DNA of 64,000 bases from Nostoc sp. NIES-3756 (lineage in GTDB: Bacteria > Cyanobacteriota > Cyanobacteriia > Cyanobacteriales > Nostocaceae). The stretch is taken from positions 5,603,001 through 5,667,000 of the forward strand of contig NZ_AP017295.1 of assembly GCF_001548375.1 (NCBI RefSeq). Direction: 5' to 3'. Positions within the stretch are counted from its first letter, which is position 1, and each line of letters opens with the position of its first letter. Position numbers and translations under genes: made by a program. Positions 9,823 through 20,079 of this stretch are shown one piece after another. The notes beneath the pieces were generated by a model, which saw only the letters and a list, made by a program, of their open reading frames with translations, did not search any database and was not told the DNA's origin.

Positions 9823-9911
9823 GGTGTAGGTGTTTAAAAGCCTTACACCCAATCTCAACAAATAACCTGGGTATGTAAATCTTGGTAATTAATATATTGC
9901 CAAGATTTTTT
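9823..9911 (+). ncRNA. candidate small RNA, two hairpins
   Basis: Within the 635-bp gap between the GHL10 gene and the PAS kinase. A hairpin GGTGTAGG/CCTTACACC (9823-9849, one bulge) is followed by a terminator hairpin AAATCTTGG/CCAAGATTT (9877-9908) and a T run. TATTAT at 9814-9819 could be a -10 box, but no clear -35 is visible. It could equally be the end of a long 3' UTR of the upstream gene. Nothing else was recognised in 9543-10177. Confidence 0.35.
9877..9911 (+). terminator. intrinsic terminator
   Basis: Nine-base-pair stem AAATCTTGG/CCAAGATTT with a 14-nt AT-rich loop, followed by a run of six T. Clear rho-independent terminator geometry on the plus strand, 335 bp after the GHL10 stop codon. 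Confidence 0.75.
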
Positions 9912-10177
9912 GAATCGGTATAACGTGAAAAGTCAGTTAATGGGGTACAAGCCTTTGTTGGCTTCGTTACATTCGGTTTTCAAGTTGGTGTTAATTGCTA
10001 GTTTCATAGCAAAACAGAGTCTATTACGAATTACGATAAATTATTGTATTTCTTTATAGGAAATTTATAGTATTTATACGCCAGACCTTATTATTTATTT
10101 AACATCAAAATATTAGAAGATGTTTAAAGCATCAGCTTTAGATAACAATTATCTTATGCTAGCCATTATAATGCTCT

Positions 10178-13100
10178 ATGCAATTTCTCCCTCACTATCT
10201 CTGGCTACGATATTTAGAGTCAATTATTGATATTTCGCCTCTGACGGTTGAGCCGGAAACGCCGTTGTCAGATGCAATTTCACAAATGGCTAGTCAAGAT
10301 GTGGGTATTGTTGTAGTTGCCAATTCCCAAATCTTAGGCTATGTGACAGCAAAGGATGTAGTGAAATTGGTAGCCTTGGGTGTTGATTGGCAAACTACTA
10401 AAATTGCTGAAGTGATGAATACTGTGCAGAGTGTTTTTCAGCTTTCACAGTTACAGGATCTAGCTACAACTATTTCCATATTAGGTAAACATCAATCAAG
10501 TTGCTTGTTAGTAGTTAATGAACAAGAGCAGCTAATGGGAATAATTATGTCTGAAAGCCTTCATCAAGGTTTGAACGCAGTCATTGATTTGGAACATCAA
10601 GAATATTTAAAGTTATTAGAATCGGATGATAGGGCAAAAGTTGAGATGGCTGTTCAACAAGCGATTGCCAATTGTAGTCTCTTAGAAGTAGAACATCGGC
10701 TGCTAGTCTCAGAGGAAGCATCTGAGTATAAATGGTTCCTCTCAAGAGGTAAAGTTATTACTGACACAACAGGTAAACCCACTCGTATGCTCGGCGTTGC
10801 GATGGATATTACCTACCGTGTGCAAACACAAGCAGCACTGCAACAAGCAAACCAAGAGTTAGAAAGGCGGGTTACAGAGCGCACTCTGGCCTTGGAGGAA
10901 GCAAATAGACAACTTTTAGCAGAAATTAGCGATCGCCAAATTGCTCAGGAACAGCTGCGACAATCTCAACAAATGTTGCAGTTAGTTATGGATACAATTC
11001 CCCAATGTATCTTTTGGAAAGATAGCAATTCTGTCTTCATGGGTTGTAATCGTAACTTTGCCAAAATTCTAGGTTTTGAGCATCCAGAAAGTATTGTTGG
11101 GAAAACAGACTATGACTTACTCCCAAATCCACACAACGCCGACTTTTATCGTCAATGTGATGCTAGGGTGATGGAAAATAATCAGCCTGAGTATCACATC
11201 ATTGAACCGTTACTGAAACCAGATGGTCAACAAATTTGGCTAGAAACAAATAAAGTTCCTCTCTATGATGTCGAAGGTAATGTTGTTGGCATTCTCGGTA
11301 CATTTGAAGATATTACTGAACGCAAACAGGTACAAGAAGCTTTAGAAAAAAGTGAAGAACGTTTTCGCTTCTTAGCAGAATCTATCCCTCAACAGGTATG
11401 GATAGCGCGACCAGATGGTTACATTGAATATGTTAACCAACGCGCTCTAGAATACTTTAACTGCAAACCAGAAGCTATACTAGGTTGGCAATGGCCACAG
11501 TGGATACATCCTGATGATCGTTCCCGTTGCTTGGCAGCATGGGATCATTGTGTAGCTACTGGTGAACCTCTAGATGTTGAATTTCGCTGGTTCAGCGTGG
11601 CAGACCAAAACTATCGCTGGCATTTAGGACGTGCGTTAGCCTTGCGTGATCAACAAGGCAATATTATTAATTGGTTTGGTACGAATACTGATATAGATGA
11701 TCGCAAACTTACCGAACAAGCTTTAAGACGTAGCGAAGAAAGGTTCCGTAACTTAGTAGAAGCTAGCAGTGATTGGGTATGGGAAGTTGATGAGAACTTG
11801 GTTTATACATACGCCAGTCCAAAAATTAGAGATATTTTAGGTTACGAACCAGAAGAAATATTGGGCAAAACGCCGTTTGAACTCATGCCACCAGCAGAGG
11901 CGGAGCGTATTAAGATGATTTTTGCCCCTATTTATGAAGCAAAACAGCCATTCAAATGCTTAGAAAACCTTAATCTTCATAAAGAAGGTTATTCTGTAGT
12001 TCTTGAAAGCAGTGGAGTCCCAGTTTTTGATGCCACGGGTAAATTTTGTGGTTATCGAGGCATAGATCGAGATATCACTTTTCGTAAACAAGTAGAAAAC
12101 AATTTATATCAAACTCAACAGCAGTTACAAGCAATTTTGGATAACTCCTCGGCGTGCATTTATGTCATGGATAGCCAAAATAGATTTGTATTAATTAACC
12201 GACGGTATGAACAGTTATTTAATACAACCCAAGCAGAAATTATCGGCAAGACTTTATACGAAACTTGGCCGCACCACATTGCTGACGGATTTGCAGCCAA
12301 TAACCGAAAAGTATTTACTGATGGTATTGCTGTAGAAGTAGAAGAAGTTGTTCCTCAAGAAGATGGTTTACATACTTACTTTAGTATTAAGTTTCCTTTG
12401 AAAGATCAACATGGTGTCACTTATGGTGTCTGTGGTATTTCTACGGACATGACAGAACGCAAGTTAGCAGAAAATTCTCTGTTACGTTTTCGCAAAGCGA
12501 TGGAAAGTACCAGTGACGCTATTCACTTTAGTGATATTTTTGATAACAGTATTTATATTAACCCAGCATTTCAAGAATTATACGGTTATAGTCTAGAGGA
12601 ATTACAAGCATACGGGGCGGTAAGTACAGTTTTTCAACAGTCTCGAGAACGTCAACAAATATTCGATACTGTCATTAAAGGCAATTCTTGGCGGGGTGAA
12701 GTAATCATGCGATCGCGCGATGGTCGTCTATTAAAAGTTGATGTGAGGTCTGATGCACTGAAAGACAGTGATGGTAAAATTACGGGGATAGTATGTATTC
12801 ATACAGATGTGACTCAACATCAGCAAATAGAGGAAGGCTTACGATTACGTGATCGCGCGATCGATGCTAGCAGTAATGGCATCATTATTGCTGATGCTAC
12901 CACCCCCAACGGGCCAATTATCTATGTCAACCCTGCATTTGAGCGCATGACTGGCTACACCTCAGAGGAAGTGATAGGGCAGAACTTTCGTATATTCCAA
13001 AGCGCCGATATCGACCAACCAGGATTACGGGAACTCAGCGCCGCAATGCAGGCAGGAAAAGCTTGCACTGTTGTTCTGCGCAATTATCGTAAAGACGGCA

Positions 13101-14317
13101 GTTTGTTGTGGAACGAGTTAAATATCTCCCCCGTTTATGACCAAGCTGGTAAACTTACCCACTACATCAGCATCCAAACGGATATTACAGAACGCAAACA
13201 AACAGAAACAGCATTACTTGTTAGTCAACAGAGGCTGCAATATTTACTGACTTCCAGCCCCGCCGTAATTTATACCAGTCAAACCTTTGGGGAGTTTGCC
13301 AAACTATTTATTAGCGACAATGTAACCGCTATGACTGGCTATCAAGCCAGGGAATTTACAGAAAATCCTAGTTTTTGGGCTAGTCATATCCATCCAGATG
13401 AACAGCCATTAGTCTTTCACAGACTATCTAATGTATTGGAGCGCAAAAGCTATAAGTTAGAATACCGTTTTTTACATCAAGATGGTACATATCATTGGAT
13501 TTATGACCAAGGGCGAGTCGTGCAAGATGACATAGATAATCCCATCGAAATGGTTGGTCATATAGTAGACATTACAGAACGTAAACAACTAGAAGAATAC
13601 TTAAAGATAGCACTAGAGAAAGAGAAAGAATTAAGTGAACTTAAATCTCGATTTGTTTCGATGACTTCCCACGAATTTCGGACACCATTGAGTACAATTC
13701 TGTCTTCCTCTGAATTATTAGAACACTACCGCCACAAATGGCCAGAGGAAAAACAACTCACGCACCTCCGGCGTATTCAAAATGCGGTAAAGCGAATGAC
13801 AGAAATGTTAAATGACATTTTAATCATTGGTAAGGCAGAAGCGGGCAAACTAGAGTTTGTTCCTAAATCATTTGATCTTATGGCATATTGCCGCACACTT
13901 ATAGAAGAAATTCAATTAAACCTTACTAATCAGCAAATTGATTTCATCACTGAACATGAATATTTGTCATGTTACATGGATGAAAAACTTTTAGGGCATA
14001 TTCTCAGCAACTTAATTTCTAATGCTATTAAATATTCTTCTGTTGACAGCCATGTTCAAGTTAGATTTTATTGTCGAGATGAACACGCCATCTTTGAAGT
14101 TCAAGATTGGGGTATTGGTATTCCGGCAGAAGACGTTACCCACTTATTTGAATCATTTTATCGAGCTAAGAATGTAGGCAATATATTAGGTACTGGTTTA
14201 GGATTAGCGATTGTCAAAAAATGCGTTGATATTTGTCAAGGTCAAATATTTGTTTCTAGTACCGTGGGTGTTGGTACAGTATTTACAGTGAATCTTCCTT
14301 TAAATCATCACATATAA
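10178..14317 (+). CDS. CBS/multi-PAS sensor histidine kinase
   Basis: A 1379-residue soluble kinase without membrane segments. A CBS pair (about 20-130; typically an adenylate-binding switch) comes first. It is followed by a partial PAS_3-like segment, a short coiled coil (about 220-255) and seven further PAS repeats, recognisable by openings such as LVMDTIPQCIFWKD, FLAESIPQQVWIA, NLVEASSDWVWEV and AILDNSSACIYVM and by closings such as DITERKQ. The HisKA box is MTSHEFRTPLSTIL (about 1160), and the HATPase has LISNAIKYS, DWGIGIP and GTGLGLAIVKK, so the kinase should be active. Two response regulators follow directly in the same direction (13 bp to the first). Confidence 0.92.
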   Translation: MQFLPHYLWLRYLESIIDISPLTVEPETPLSDAISQMASQDVGIVVVANSQILGYVTAKDVVKLVALGVDWQTTKIAEVMNTVQSVFQLSQLQDLATTISILGKHQSSCLLVVNEQEQLMGIIMSESLHQGLNAVIDLEHQEYLKLLESDDRAKVEMAVQQAIANCSLLEVEHRLLVSEEASEYKWFLSRGKVITDTTGKPTRMLGVAMDITYRVQTQAALQQANQELERRVTERTLALEEANRQLLAEISDRQIAQEQLRQSQQMLQLVMDTIPQCIFWKDSNSVFMGCNRNFAKILGFEHPESIVGKTDYDLLPNPHNADFYRQCDARVMENNQPEYHIIEPLLKPDGQQIWLETNKVPLYDVEGNVVGILGTFEDITERKQVQEALEKSEERFRFLAESIPQQVWIARPDGYIEYVNQRALEYFNCKPEAILGWQWPQWIHPDDRSRCLAAWDHCVATGEPLDVEFRWFSVADQNYRWHLGRALALRDQQGNIINWFGTNTDIDDRKLTEQALRRSEERFRNLVEASSDWVWEVDENLVYTYASPKIRDILGYEPEEILGKTPFELMPPAEAERIKMIFAPIYEAKQPFKCLENLNLHKEGYSVVLESSGVPVFDATGKFCGYRGIDRDITFRKQVENNLYQTQQQLQAILDNSSACIYVMDSQNRFVLINRRYEQLFNTTQAEIIGKTLYETWPHHIADGFAANNRKVFTDGIAVEVEEVVPQEDGLHTYFSIKFPLKDQHGVTYGVCGISTDMTERKLAENSLLRFRKAMESTSDAIHFSDIFDNSIYINPAFQELYGYSLEELQAYGAVSTVFQQSRERQQIFDTVIKGNSWRGEVIMRSRDGRLLKVDVRSDALKDSDGKITGIVCIHTDVTQHQQIEEGLRLRDRAIDASSNGIIIADATTPNGPIIYVNPAFERMTGYTSEEVIGQNFRIFQSADIDQPGLRELSAAMQAGKACTVVLRNYRKDGSLLWNELNISPVYDQAGKLTHYISIQTDITERKQTETALLVSQQRLQYLLTSSPAVIYTSQTFGEFAKLFISDNVTAMTGYQAREFTENPSFWASHIHPDEQPLVFHRLSNVLERKSYKLEYRFLHQDGTYHWIYDQGRVVQDDIDNPIEMVGHIVDITERKQLEEYLKIALEKEKELSELKSRFVSMTSHEFRTPLSTILSSSELLEHYRHKWPEEKQLTHLRRIQNAVKRMTEMLNDILIIGKAEAGKLEFVPKSFDLMAYCRTLIEEIQLNLTNQQIDFITEHEYLSCYMDEKLLGHILSNLISNAIKYSSVDSHVQVRFYCRDEHAIFEVQDWGIGIPAEDVTHLFESFYRAKNVGNILGTGLGLAIVKKCVDICQGQIFVSSTVGVGTVFTVNLPLNHHI

Positions 14318-14330
14318 AAAGAGGTTAATA

Positions 14331-15542
14331 ATGATTAAAATTTTAGTTATCGAAGATGAAGATTCAGTTAGAGAAAACATTTTAGATTTGTTACAAGCAG
14401 AAGATTTCGATACTGTTTCTGCCGCTAATGGACGAATTGGCATAGATTTAGCACTATCAGAATTTCCTGATTTAGTTTTGTGCGATATGATGATGCCCGA
14501 AGTTGATGGTTATGGTGTTTTATCAGCATTACGTCAAGAACCATTAACAGCAACCATTCCCTTTATTTTCCTGACAGCGAAATCTGCCAAAGCTGATTTC
14601 CGGCAAGGCATGGATATGGGTGCAGATGACTATCTAACTAAGCCATTTACTAGAGCGGAATTACTCAGCGCGATCATGAATCGCTTAGAAAGACAAGCTA
14701 CTTTAAAAAAGCACTTAATCAATCAAACAGGAGTAAAGATTTCATCTCCAAAAACACAGTTATTGGAAATGAGTTTACATAAAGTGGTTAAGCAACAGAG
14801 GTTTCAAGAGTTTGAGATCCAATATCAACCCATAGTTGATATTACTTCAGGAAAAATCATTGCTACAGAGAGCCTTTTACGTTGGCACAGTCCAGAATTA
14901 GGTGCTGTTTCTCCTTCAGAGTTCATTCCCTTAGCAGAATCTACGGGTTTAATTGTACCTATTGGTCAGTGGGTCATAGCTAATGTTTGTCAACAAGCTA
15001 AAGTCTGGCATGATTCTGGGATAAATTGTTTGACCATTTCTATAAATTTATCAGCAATGGAATTTAACAGACCAGATTTGATTCAAAAGATTACTGAGGC
15101 TTTAAAAATTAATAATCTAGATCCACGTTGTCTGGAGCTAGAACTAACTGAAAGTATGATCATGCAGGACTTAAATAATGCTATTTTCACGATGAATGAA
15201 TTGCAATCTTTAGGTGTGAGAATAGCGATTGATGACTTTGGTACAGGTTACTCTTCTTTAATTTATCTTAAAAATCTGCCAGTTAATACATTGAAAATCG
15301 ACAGATATTTTATTCATAATGTTGCTAAGGATAGGCAAAAATCAGCTATTACTAAAGCTTTAATCGAGATGGCACATAATATGAATATGCGTGTTATAGC
15401 TGAAGGAGTAGAAACAGAATCAGAATTATTCTTCTTAAAACAAAATCAATGTGATGCTGTGCAAGGTCTTCTCTTTAGTCGTTCATTACCAGCAGTGGAA
15501 TTAGAAAATTTCTTGTGGAACAACAAACATTTGTCCGTGTAA
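14331..15542 (+). CDS. response regulator with EAL domain (c-di-GMP phosphodiesterase)
   Basis: A 403-residue REC-EAL protein. The receiver has IEDED, the phospho-acceptor in LVLCDMMMPEVDGYG and the switch/Lys segment DDYLTKPF. The EAL domain has ESLLRW (an EAL variant), INLSAMEFN, LELTESM, AIDDFGTGYSS, TLKIDRYF and EGVETE, so the metal-binding and catalytic residues look complete and hydrolysis of cyclic di-GMP is expected. It begins 13 bp after the multi-PAS kinase, its probable phosphodonor. Confidence 0.92.
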   Translation: MIKILVIEDEDSVRENILDLLQAEDFDTVSAANGRIGIDLALSEFPDLVLCDMMMPEVDGYGVLSALRQEPLTATIPFIFLTAKSAKADFRQGMDMGADDYLTKPFTRAELLSAIMNRLERQATLKKHLINQTGVKISSPKTQLLEMSLHKVVKQQRFQEFEIQYQPIVDITSGKIIATESLLRWHSPELGAVSPSEFIPLAESTGLIVPIGQWVIANVCQQAKVWHDSGINCLTISINLSAMEFNRPDLIQKITEALKINNLDPRCLELELTESMIMQDLNNAIFTMNELQSLGVRIAIDDFGTGYSSLIYLKNLPVNTLKIDRYFIHNVAKDRQKSAITKALIEMAHNMNMRVIAEGVETESELFFLKQNQCDAVQGLLFSRSLPAVELENFLWNNKHLSV

Positions 15543-15692
15543 AAAATATTAATGCCTTCTAGCATTGATTTAATTCTGATACTATTATTACTGAAATTGG
15601 TAATTGGGACTTTAGACAAAACAATTACCATCAGTTATCAGAAAGTAAGTTTTATATTTAAGTAAGTTAAATGATTATTAAATTAAAATAAT

Positions 15693-16841
15693 ATGAGTAA
15701 AATTCTTGTCATTGAAGATGATATTAATGTTAGACAAAATATATTAGATTTGTTAGAAAGTGAGGGATTTAATCTAATTGAGGCGCATAATGGGCTTCTT
15801 GGTGTGCAATTAGCTCAAGAAGAAATTCCAGATTTGATTATCTGCGATGTGATGATGCCTGAGTTAGACGGTTATGGGGTACTTCAAGCTTTACGCCAAA
15901 GCTCAGAAACAGCAATCATTCCTTTGATTTTCTTAACAGCTAAGTCTGATAAAACTGACTTTCGTCAAGGAATGGAAATGGGAGCTGATGATTATATAGT
16001 TAAACCGTTTACAAGGAAAGAGTTATTGGCAGCGATCGCCTGTCGATTAGAGAAGAATATTACCATAAAAAATGAAAATCAAAGAAGGTTAGATAACTTA
16101 CGTAATAGTATTGCTCTATCTCTACCCCATGAAATGCGCACACCTTTAAATGGGATATTGGGCTTTTCCCAAATTCTGATGGAAGAAAGTGATAACCTTG
16201 ATTCCAGTACAATTAAGGAAATGGCAGAATCGATTTATTTATCTGGGGAAAGATTATTTGAATTGATTCAAAAGTTTCTCATGTATGCAGAGTTGGAAAT
16301 TATTAGAAATGACAAAGAACAAATTGAGTTTTTACAAAGCCAAACTGCTATCTTTCCTAATCTAACAGTAATTGGGATTATTAAAGACAAAGCCAAAAAG
16401 GTAGACAGAGAAGCAGATTTGCAATTAGAACTGCATCCATGTCAAGTAAATATTACTACATCAAAAATGGCGAAGATTGTAGAAGAGTTGCTTGACAATG
16501 CTTTCAAGTTTTCGCCTAAAGGCAGTCCAGTTCAAGTTAAAGCTCAGACTATTGATAGTGAATTAATTTTATCTTTTATTGATTATGGTCGCGGCATCAC
16601 AGCTTCACAAATTGCTGAGTTAGGAGCTTATCAACAATTTGAGCGTAAACTCTATGAACAGCAAGGTTCAGGATTAGGTTTAATGATTGCAAAAAGTATA
16701 GCTGAAATACATGGTGGTAGATTGAAAATTACAAGCAAACCAAATCAAAAGACTGTTGTGGAAGTAGTATTACCTTGTACTCAAATAATAGAAGATGCTC
16801 ATGAAAGTATTTGCTGTCAAAAATCGTCAAATTTTGTTTAA
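15693..16841 (+). CDS. hybrid response regulator-histidine kinase
   Basis: A 382-residue REC-HisKA-HATPase protein. The receiver closely resembles that of the preceding EAL protein (LIICDVMMPELDGYGVLQALRQ, DDYIVKPFTRKELLAAI), suggesting duplication. The kinase part has LPHEMRTPLNGILGFSQIL, ELLDNAFKFSPKG, DYGRGIT and GSGLGLMIAKSIAE. It lies about 150 bp after the EAL gene and is the third member of a phosphorelay-like operon whose first gene is the multi-PAS kinase. Confidence 0.9.
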   Translation: MSKILVIEDDINVRQNILDLLESEGFNLIEAHNGLLGVQLAQEEIPDLIICDVMMPELDGYGVLQALRQSSETAIIPLIFLTAKSDKTDFRQGMEMGADDYIVKPFTRKELLAAIACRLEKNITIKNENQRRLDNLRNSIALSLPHEMRTPLNGILGFSQILMEESDNLDSSTIKEMAESIYLSGERLFELIQKFLMYAELEIIRNDKEQIEFLQSQTAIFPNLTVIGIIKDKAKKVDREADLQLELHPCQVNITTSKMAKIVEELLDNAFKFSPKGSPVQVKAQTIDSELILSFIDYGRGITASQIAELGAYQQFERKLYEQQGSGLGLMIAKSIAEIHGGRLKITSKPNQKTVVEVVLPCTQIIEDAHESICCQKSSNFV

Positions 16842-17248
16842 ATAGTCGTTATGAAAAGGGCAATAGAAAGAGTTTGCAACTAAATAATTATATATTGTAA
16901 CTATCAAATTTTTATATAGAATAGTGTGTTGTCTATCTTAAACTTTAGGCAACATACATAACAGTTAATCTATTTTTTAGAGAAATCTCAATCATGTTGC
17001 AAGAATGTGATTGAAATTTTCCTTTACAATTTACTAATGCTGTGAGTAAAAGCTTAAGCATTGCTCAAAATGAGATCACTCTATGAGCAATGCTCTAAGC
17101 TAGTTGGGTATGTAGATTTGGCTGACTCAAATTCTATTATCTACAAGCAATGTTTGCGATCGCACTATGGTTTTGTATAACTTGATGTATTAGTTGTATA
17201 TTTTGTCTGCAAATGGGCAAACTAGTAAAGTAGTGTACTGGTATTGTA
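16842..17248. other. intergenic region before the NACHT gene
   Basis: About 400 bp, AT-rich, with no supported gene. It holds one strong inverted repeat (17052-17100, listed separately) and a GCGATCGC site near 17157. No convincing promoter box was identified. Confidence 0.6.
17052..17100. repeat. long inverted repeat/hairpin
   Basis: Arms GCTTAAGCATTGCTCA (17052-17067) and TGAGCAATGCTCTAAGC (17084-17100) pair almost completely, with one bulged base and a 16-nt loop. No T run follows. It sits about 150 bp upstream of the NACHT gene and could be a regulatory hairpin, operator pair or transcript end. Confidence 0.6.
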
Positions 17249-19564
17249 ATGAGCAAGCGATCGCTCCAAGCATCTACTGAAGGTATTAGAAAAGCAAAGC
17301 AAGCTTTTAAACGCAAGGGATGGACACAAGAATATTTGGCTGCGGAAGTGGGTTTAGAAACACGCCAGTCTATATGGAAATTTTTCACTGGTAAACCTAT
17401 TGACCGTCATGTCTTCAATGATATCTGTTCTGCGCTAGAACTAGACATTTCAAAAATTTCCCAACAGTCAGATGAAGATAATTTATCTTTAGAACGTCAT
17501 GAATATAATTCACTTGATATTGAATATTTAGTACAGAAACTGCGTTCTGTTTGTGAAGATAGAATCCAAACTCAATGCGGTATATTACACCTTTTAGATA
17601 TTGCTCGACCTATCTATCTTAATGATATTTATATCGATATTAATGTCTGCGAAGAAATTCCTCGTAAACAATGGTTAGAAATTGACGATTTACAAAAGCT
17701 AAGTTTTGATAATATTTCTGCTTCTTCCAGGCAAGAATATCAAAAACAAATCAGAGGTTTAGCAGCGATTACAAAATATCCTAAAATCATCTTATTGGGA
17801 AAAGTAGGTGCAGGTAAAACCACATTTTTACAATCAGTTGCTTTAAGTTGCGCTCAGGGAAACTTTCAGTCCAATCACTTAGCTATTTTTATCAATCTCA
17901 AAAGTTTTGCCGAAGATGTTAAGGATTTTCATCAGCTTAGTTTATTTCAATATATACATAATTTTTGGATGAATTGTGAGATTTCCGAAACAGAACTAAG
18001 TACAGTGTTGCTACATGGCAGAGCGTTAGTTTTGTTAGATGGTTTAGATGAAATTATAGGGGATAATTACAATAGGATTTTTAATAAAATTCGTACTTTT
18101 ATTAACAAGTTTTATAAAAACAAAGTAATTATTAGTTGCCGTTCAATTCTACATGATTCTAGTTTTCATGGTTTTACGGAAGTAGAAATTGCTGATTTTA
18201 ATAAGTTGAAAATTACTGAGTTTGTGAATAAATGGTTCTTGTCTGTAGTACAAAACTCTCCAGTCACCTCACAAATACTAACAAATAAGTTTATGCACAA
18301 ACTGGAGTTGATAGAAAATATACACATTTTAGAATTATGTAGAACTCCACTTTTATTAATTTTCTGTTGTTTATTATTTCAGTCAGCTACAGATTTTCCA
18401 AGCGGTAATTTTGAATTTTATAAGCAAGCATTAAATATTTTACTTGTACGCTGGGATGAAATCAAAGGAATATCAGATAGACAATTTACTCCAAACTTAT
18501 CTTTATTAGATAAAGTTAAACTACTTAGCCGAATAGCAGCCAGTAGTTTTTATGAAGGTGATTATTTCATCACGGAAACCAAATTGCAGCAGATTATAAC
18601 TGATTATTTACTGGAGCAATCAAACATAAAAACTGATACAGATGCCTTGGAAATGGAGAGTCAAAAGATTATTAAAATCATTGAATTACAACATGGATTA
18701 TTAATCGAAAGAGCAAGAGGGATTTATTCTTTTTCTCATTTAATCTTCCAACAGTATTTCACAGCTAAAGAAATTGTTACTCATACTGATAGTCAAACGT
18801 TGCAAAATTTTGTTGCTCGTCTGTGTGATCATCGGTGGTATCAAGTATTCTTATTTAGTATATCGATGATAAAGTCAGCAGATAATTTATTAAAATTAAT
18901 TAAACAGAAAATTGATCACCTAGCTGTTAATAACATTAAGCTATATCGTTTTTTGCAATGGGTAGAACGCAAATCTTACCAAATAAGTTCTATCTATGAG
19001 CGTGCTAGTGTGCGTGCTTTTTATTATACTATTGCTTTACCTCCAGAGCATCCTTTAGCTTGTAATCAAGATTTAGCTATTACTTTAGAGCATCAATTTA
19101 CTGGTGGCTTATCTATAGAGTTAGCAATAGATTTAGCTCTAATTCATGCACTTGCTGTAAGTTTGACAATGACGGCTGATATTTTCTTTGCTAGGTTGTC
19201 TGCTTTAAATCTGGCTCTTGATTTAAAACACTTGTTAATAGATGATAGATGTTTACATACTTCACTCCAATATCTAAAACATCAGTTACCTTCTGCTACT
19301 CAAGGTAGAGAGAGTTTGAAAAATTGGTGGTTCGCCAATGGACAAGCTTGGACTGAAGAGTTACGCAACTTAATGATTAATTATCGTCAACTTGGCTTAA
19401 ACTGGCAGTTTAATCAACAAGATTTACAGGATTTACAGCAATATTGGAATGCTAATAAGTTGCTGATAGATTGTCTCAAGTGTACTAGAAATATTTCACC
19501 TAGCTTACGTTCTCATCTAGAGACAACTTTATTTTTAGCTGGAGAAATAGAATTAGATGGGTAA
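17249..19564 (+). CDS. HTH-NACHT family NTPase
   Basis: A 771-residue STAND-type NTPase. The N-terminus (about 5-70) is a helix-turn-helix-like segment (GWTQEYLAAEVGLETRQSIWKFF). The NACHT core has Walker A LLGKVGAGKTTFLQ (about residue 185) and Walker B ALVLLDGLDEI. Downstream helical regions end in the C-terminal domain typical of cyanobacterial NACHT proteins (LKNWWFANGQAWTEELR, QYWNANKLLIDCLKC). Related bacterial NACHT proteins protect against phage in published work, but this gene could also be a regulator. It stands alone between the two-component operon and the glycan cluster. Confidence 0.85.
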   Translation: MSKRSLQASTEGIRKAKQAFKRKGWTQEYLAAEVGLETRQSIWKFFTGKPIDRHVFNDICSALELDISKISQQSDEDNLSLERHEYNSLDIEYLVQKLRSVCEDRIQTQCGILHLLDIARPIYLNDIYIDINVCEEIPRKQWLEIDDLQKLSFDNISASSRQEYQKQIRGLAAITKYPKIILLGKVGAGKTTFLQSVALSCAQGNFQSNHLAIFINLKSFAEDVKDFHQLSLFQYIHNFWMNCEISETELSTVLLHGRALVLLDGLDEIIGDNYNRIFNKIRTFINKFYKNKVIISCRSILHDSSFHGFTEVEIADFNKLKITEFVNKWFLSVVQNSPVTSQILTNKFMHKLELIENIHILELCRTPLLLIFCCLLFQSATDFPSGNFEFYKQALNILLVRWDEIKGISDRQFTPNLSLLDKVKLLSRIAASSFYEGDYFITETKLQQIITDYLLEQSNIKTDTDALEMESQKIIKIIELQHGLLIERARGIYSFSHLIFQQYFTAKEIVTHTDSQTLQNFVARLCDHRWYQVFLFSISMIKSADNLLKLIKQKIDHLAVNNIKLYRFLQWVERKSYQISSIYERASVRAFYYTIALPPEHPLACNQDLAITLEHQFTGGLSIELAIDLALIHALAVSLTMTADIFFARLSALNLALDLKHLLIDDRCLHTSLQYLKHQLPSATQGRESLKNWWFANGQAWTEELRNLMINYRQLGLNWQFNQQDLQDLQQYWNANKLLIDCLKCTRNISPSLRSHLETTLFLAGEIELDG

Positions 19565-20079
19565 GCTAAAAGCTGCTTATAATCAAGCTCTTATTCTTTA
19601 ACCTATATGACTACCCTTATCCGCCATTGTTGTAGAAGCGTGTTTATGTAAAATTAAACAAAAATAATAGATACTTTGATTTAAGAATATTTTTGCATTA
19701 TTAAAATATTTTATGTGTTTAAGAATACTCAACCTTTTAAAAAAACACTGTTCTTCTACAGGTATATCATCTAATTAATAATACATTGAATGATTAGCAT
19801 AATTATATTTTGTTATATAAAGCACGTATAATTTTTCTCTGTAACAGTATTTTGTCAGAGTCTTAAATGCGATCATCGTAAAAATTTAGACAAAATTCTG
19901 GTAAGGTAAAAGGTATAGATAAAAACTAGTCAGACTTTTAAAGTCATTTCTTGTTTTTAGTGACTAGAAACTACTAACTACTGCTGAATTTACTCGCTTG
20001 TCATAATTCTATTAAGGGTGTTTTTTGCTTGATCACACCTTCTAATATTTCATTTTACTTGTTTGTCTATTAAGACTTA
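19565..20079. other. intergenic region before the glycan cluster
   Basis: About 515 bp, very AT-rich, with no supported coding sequence. It presumably contains the promoter of the polysaccharide operon, but no -10/-35 pair stands out by eye. No RNA structure or repeat element was recognised. Confidence 0.55.
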
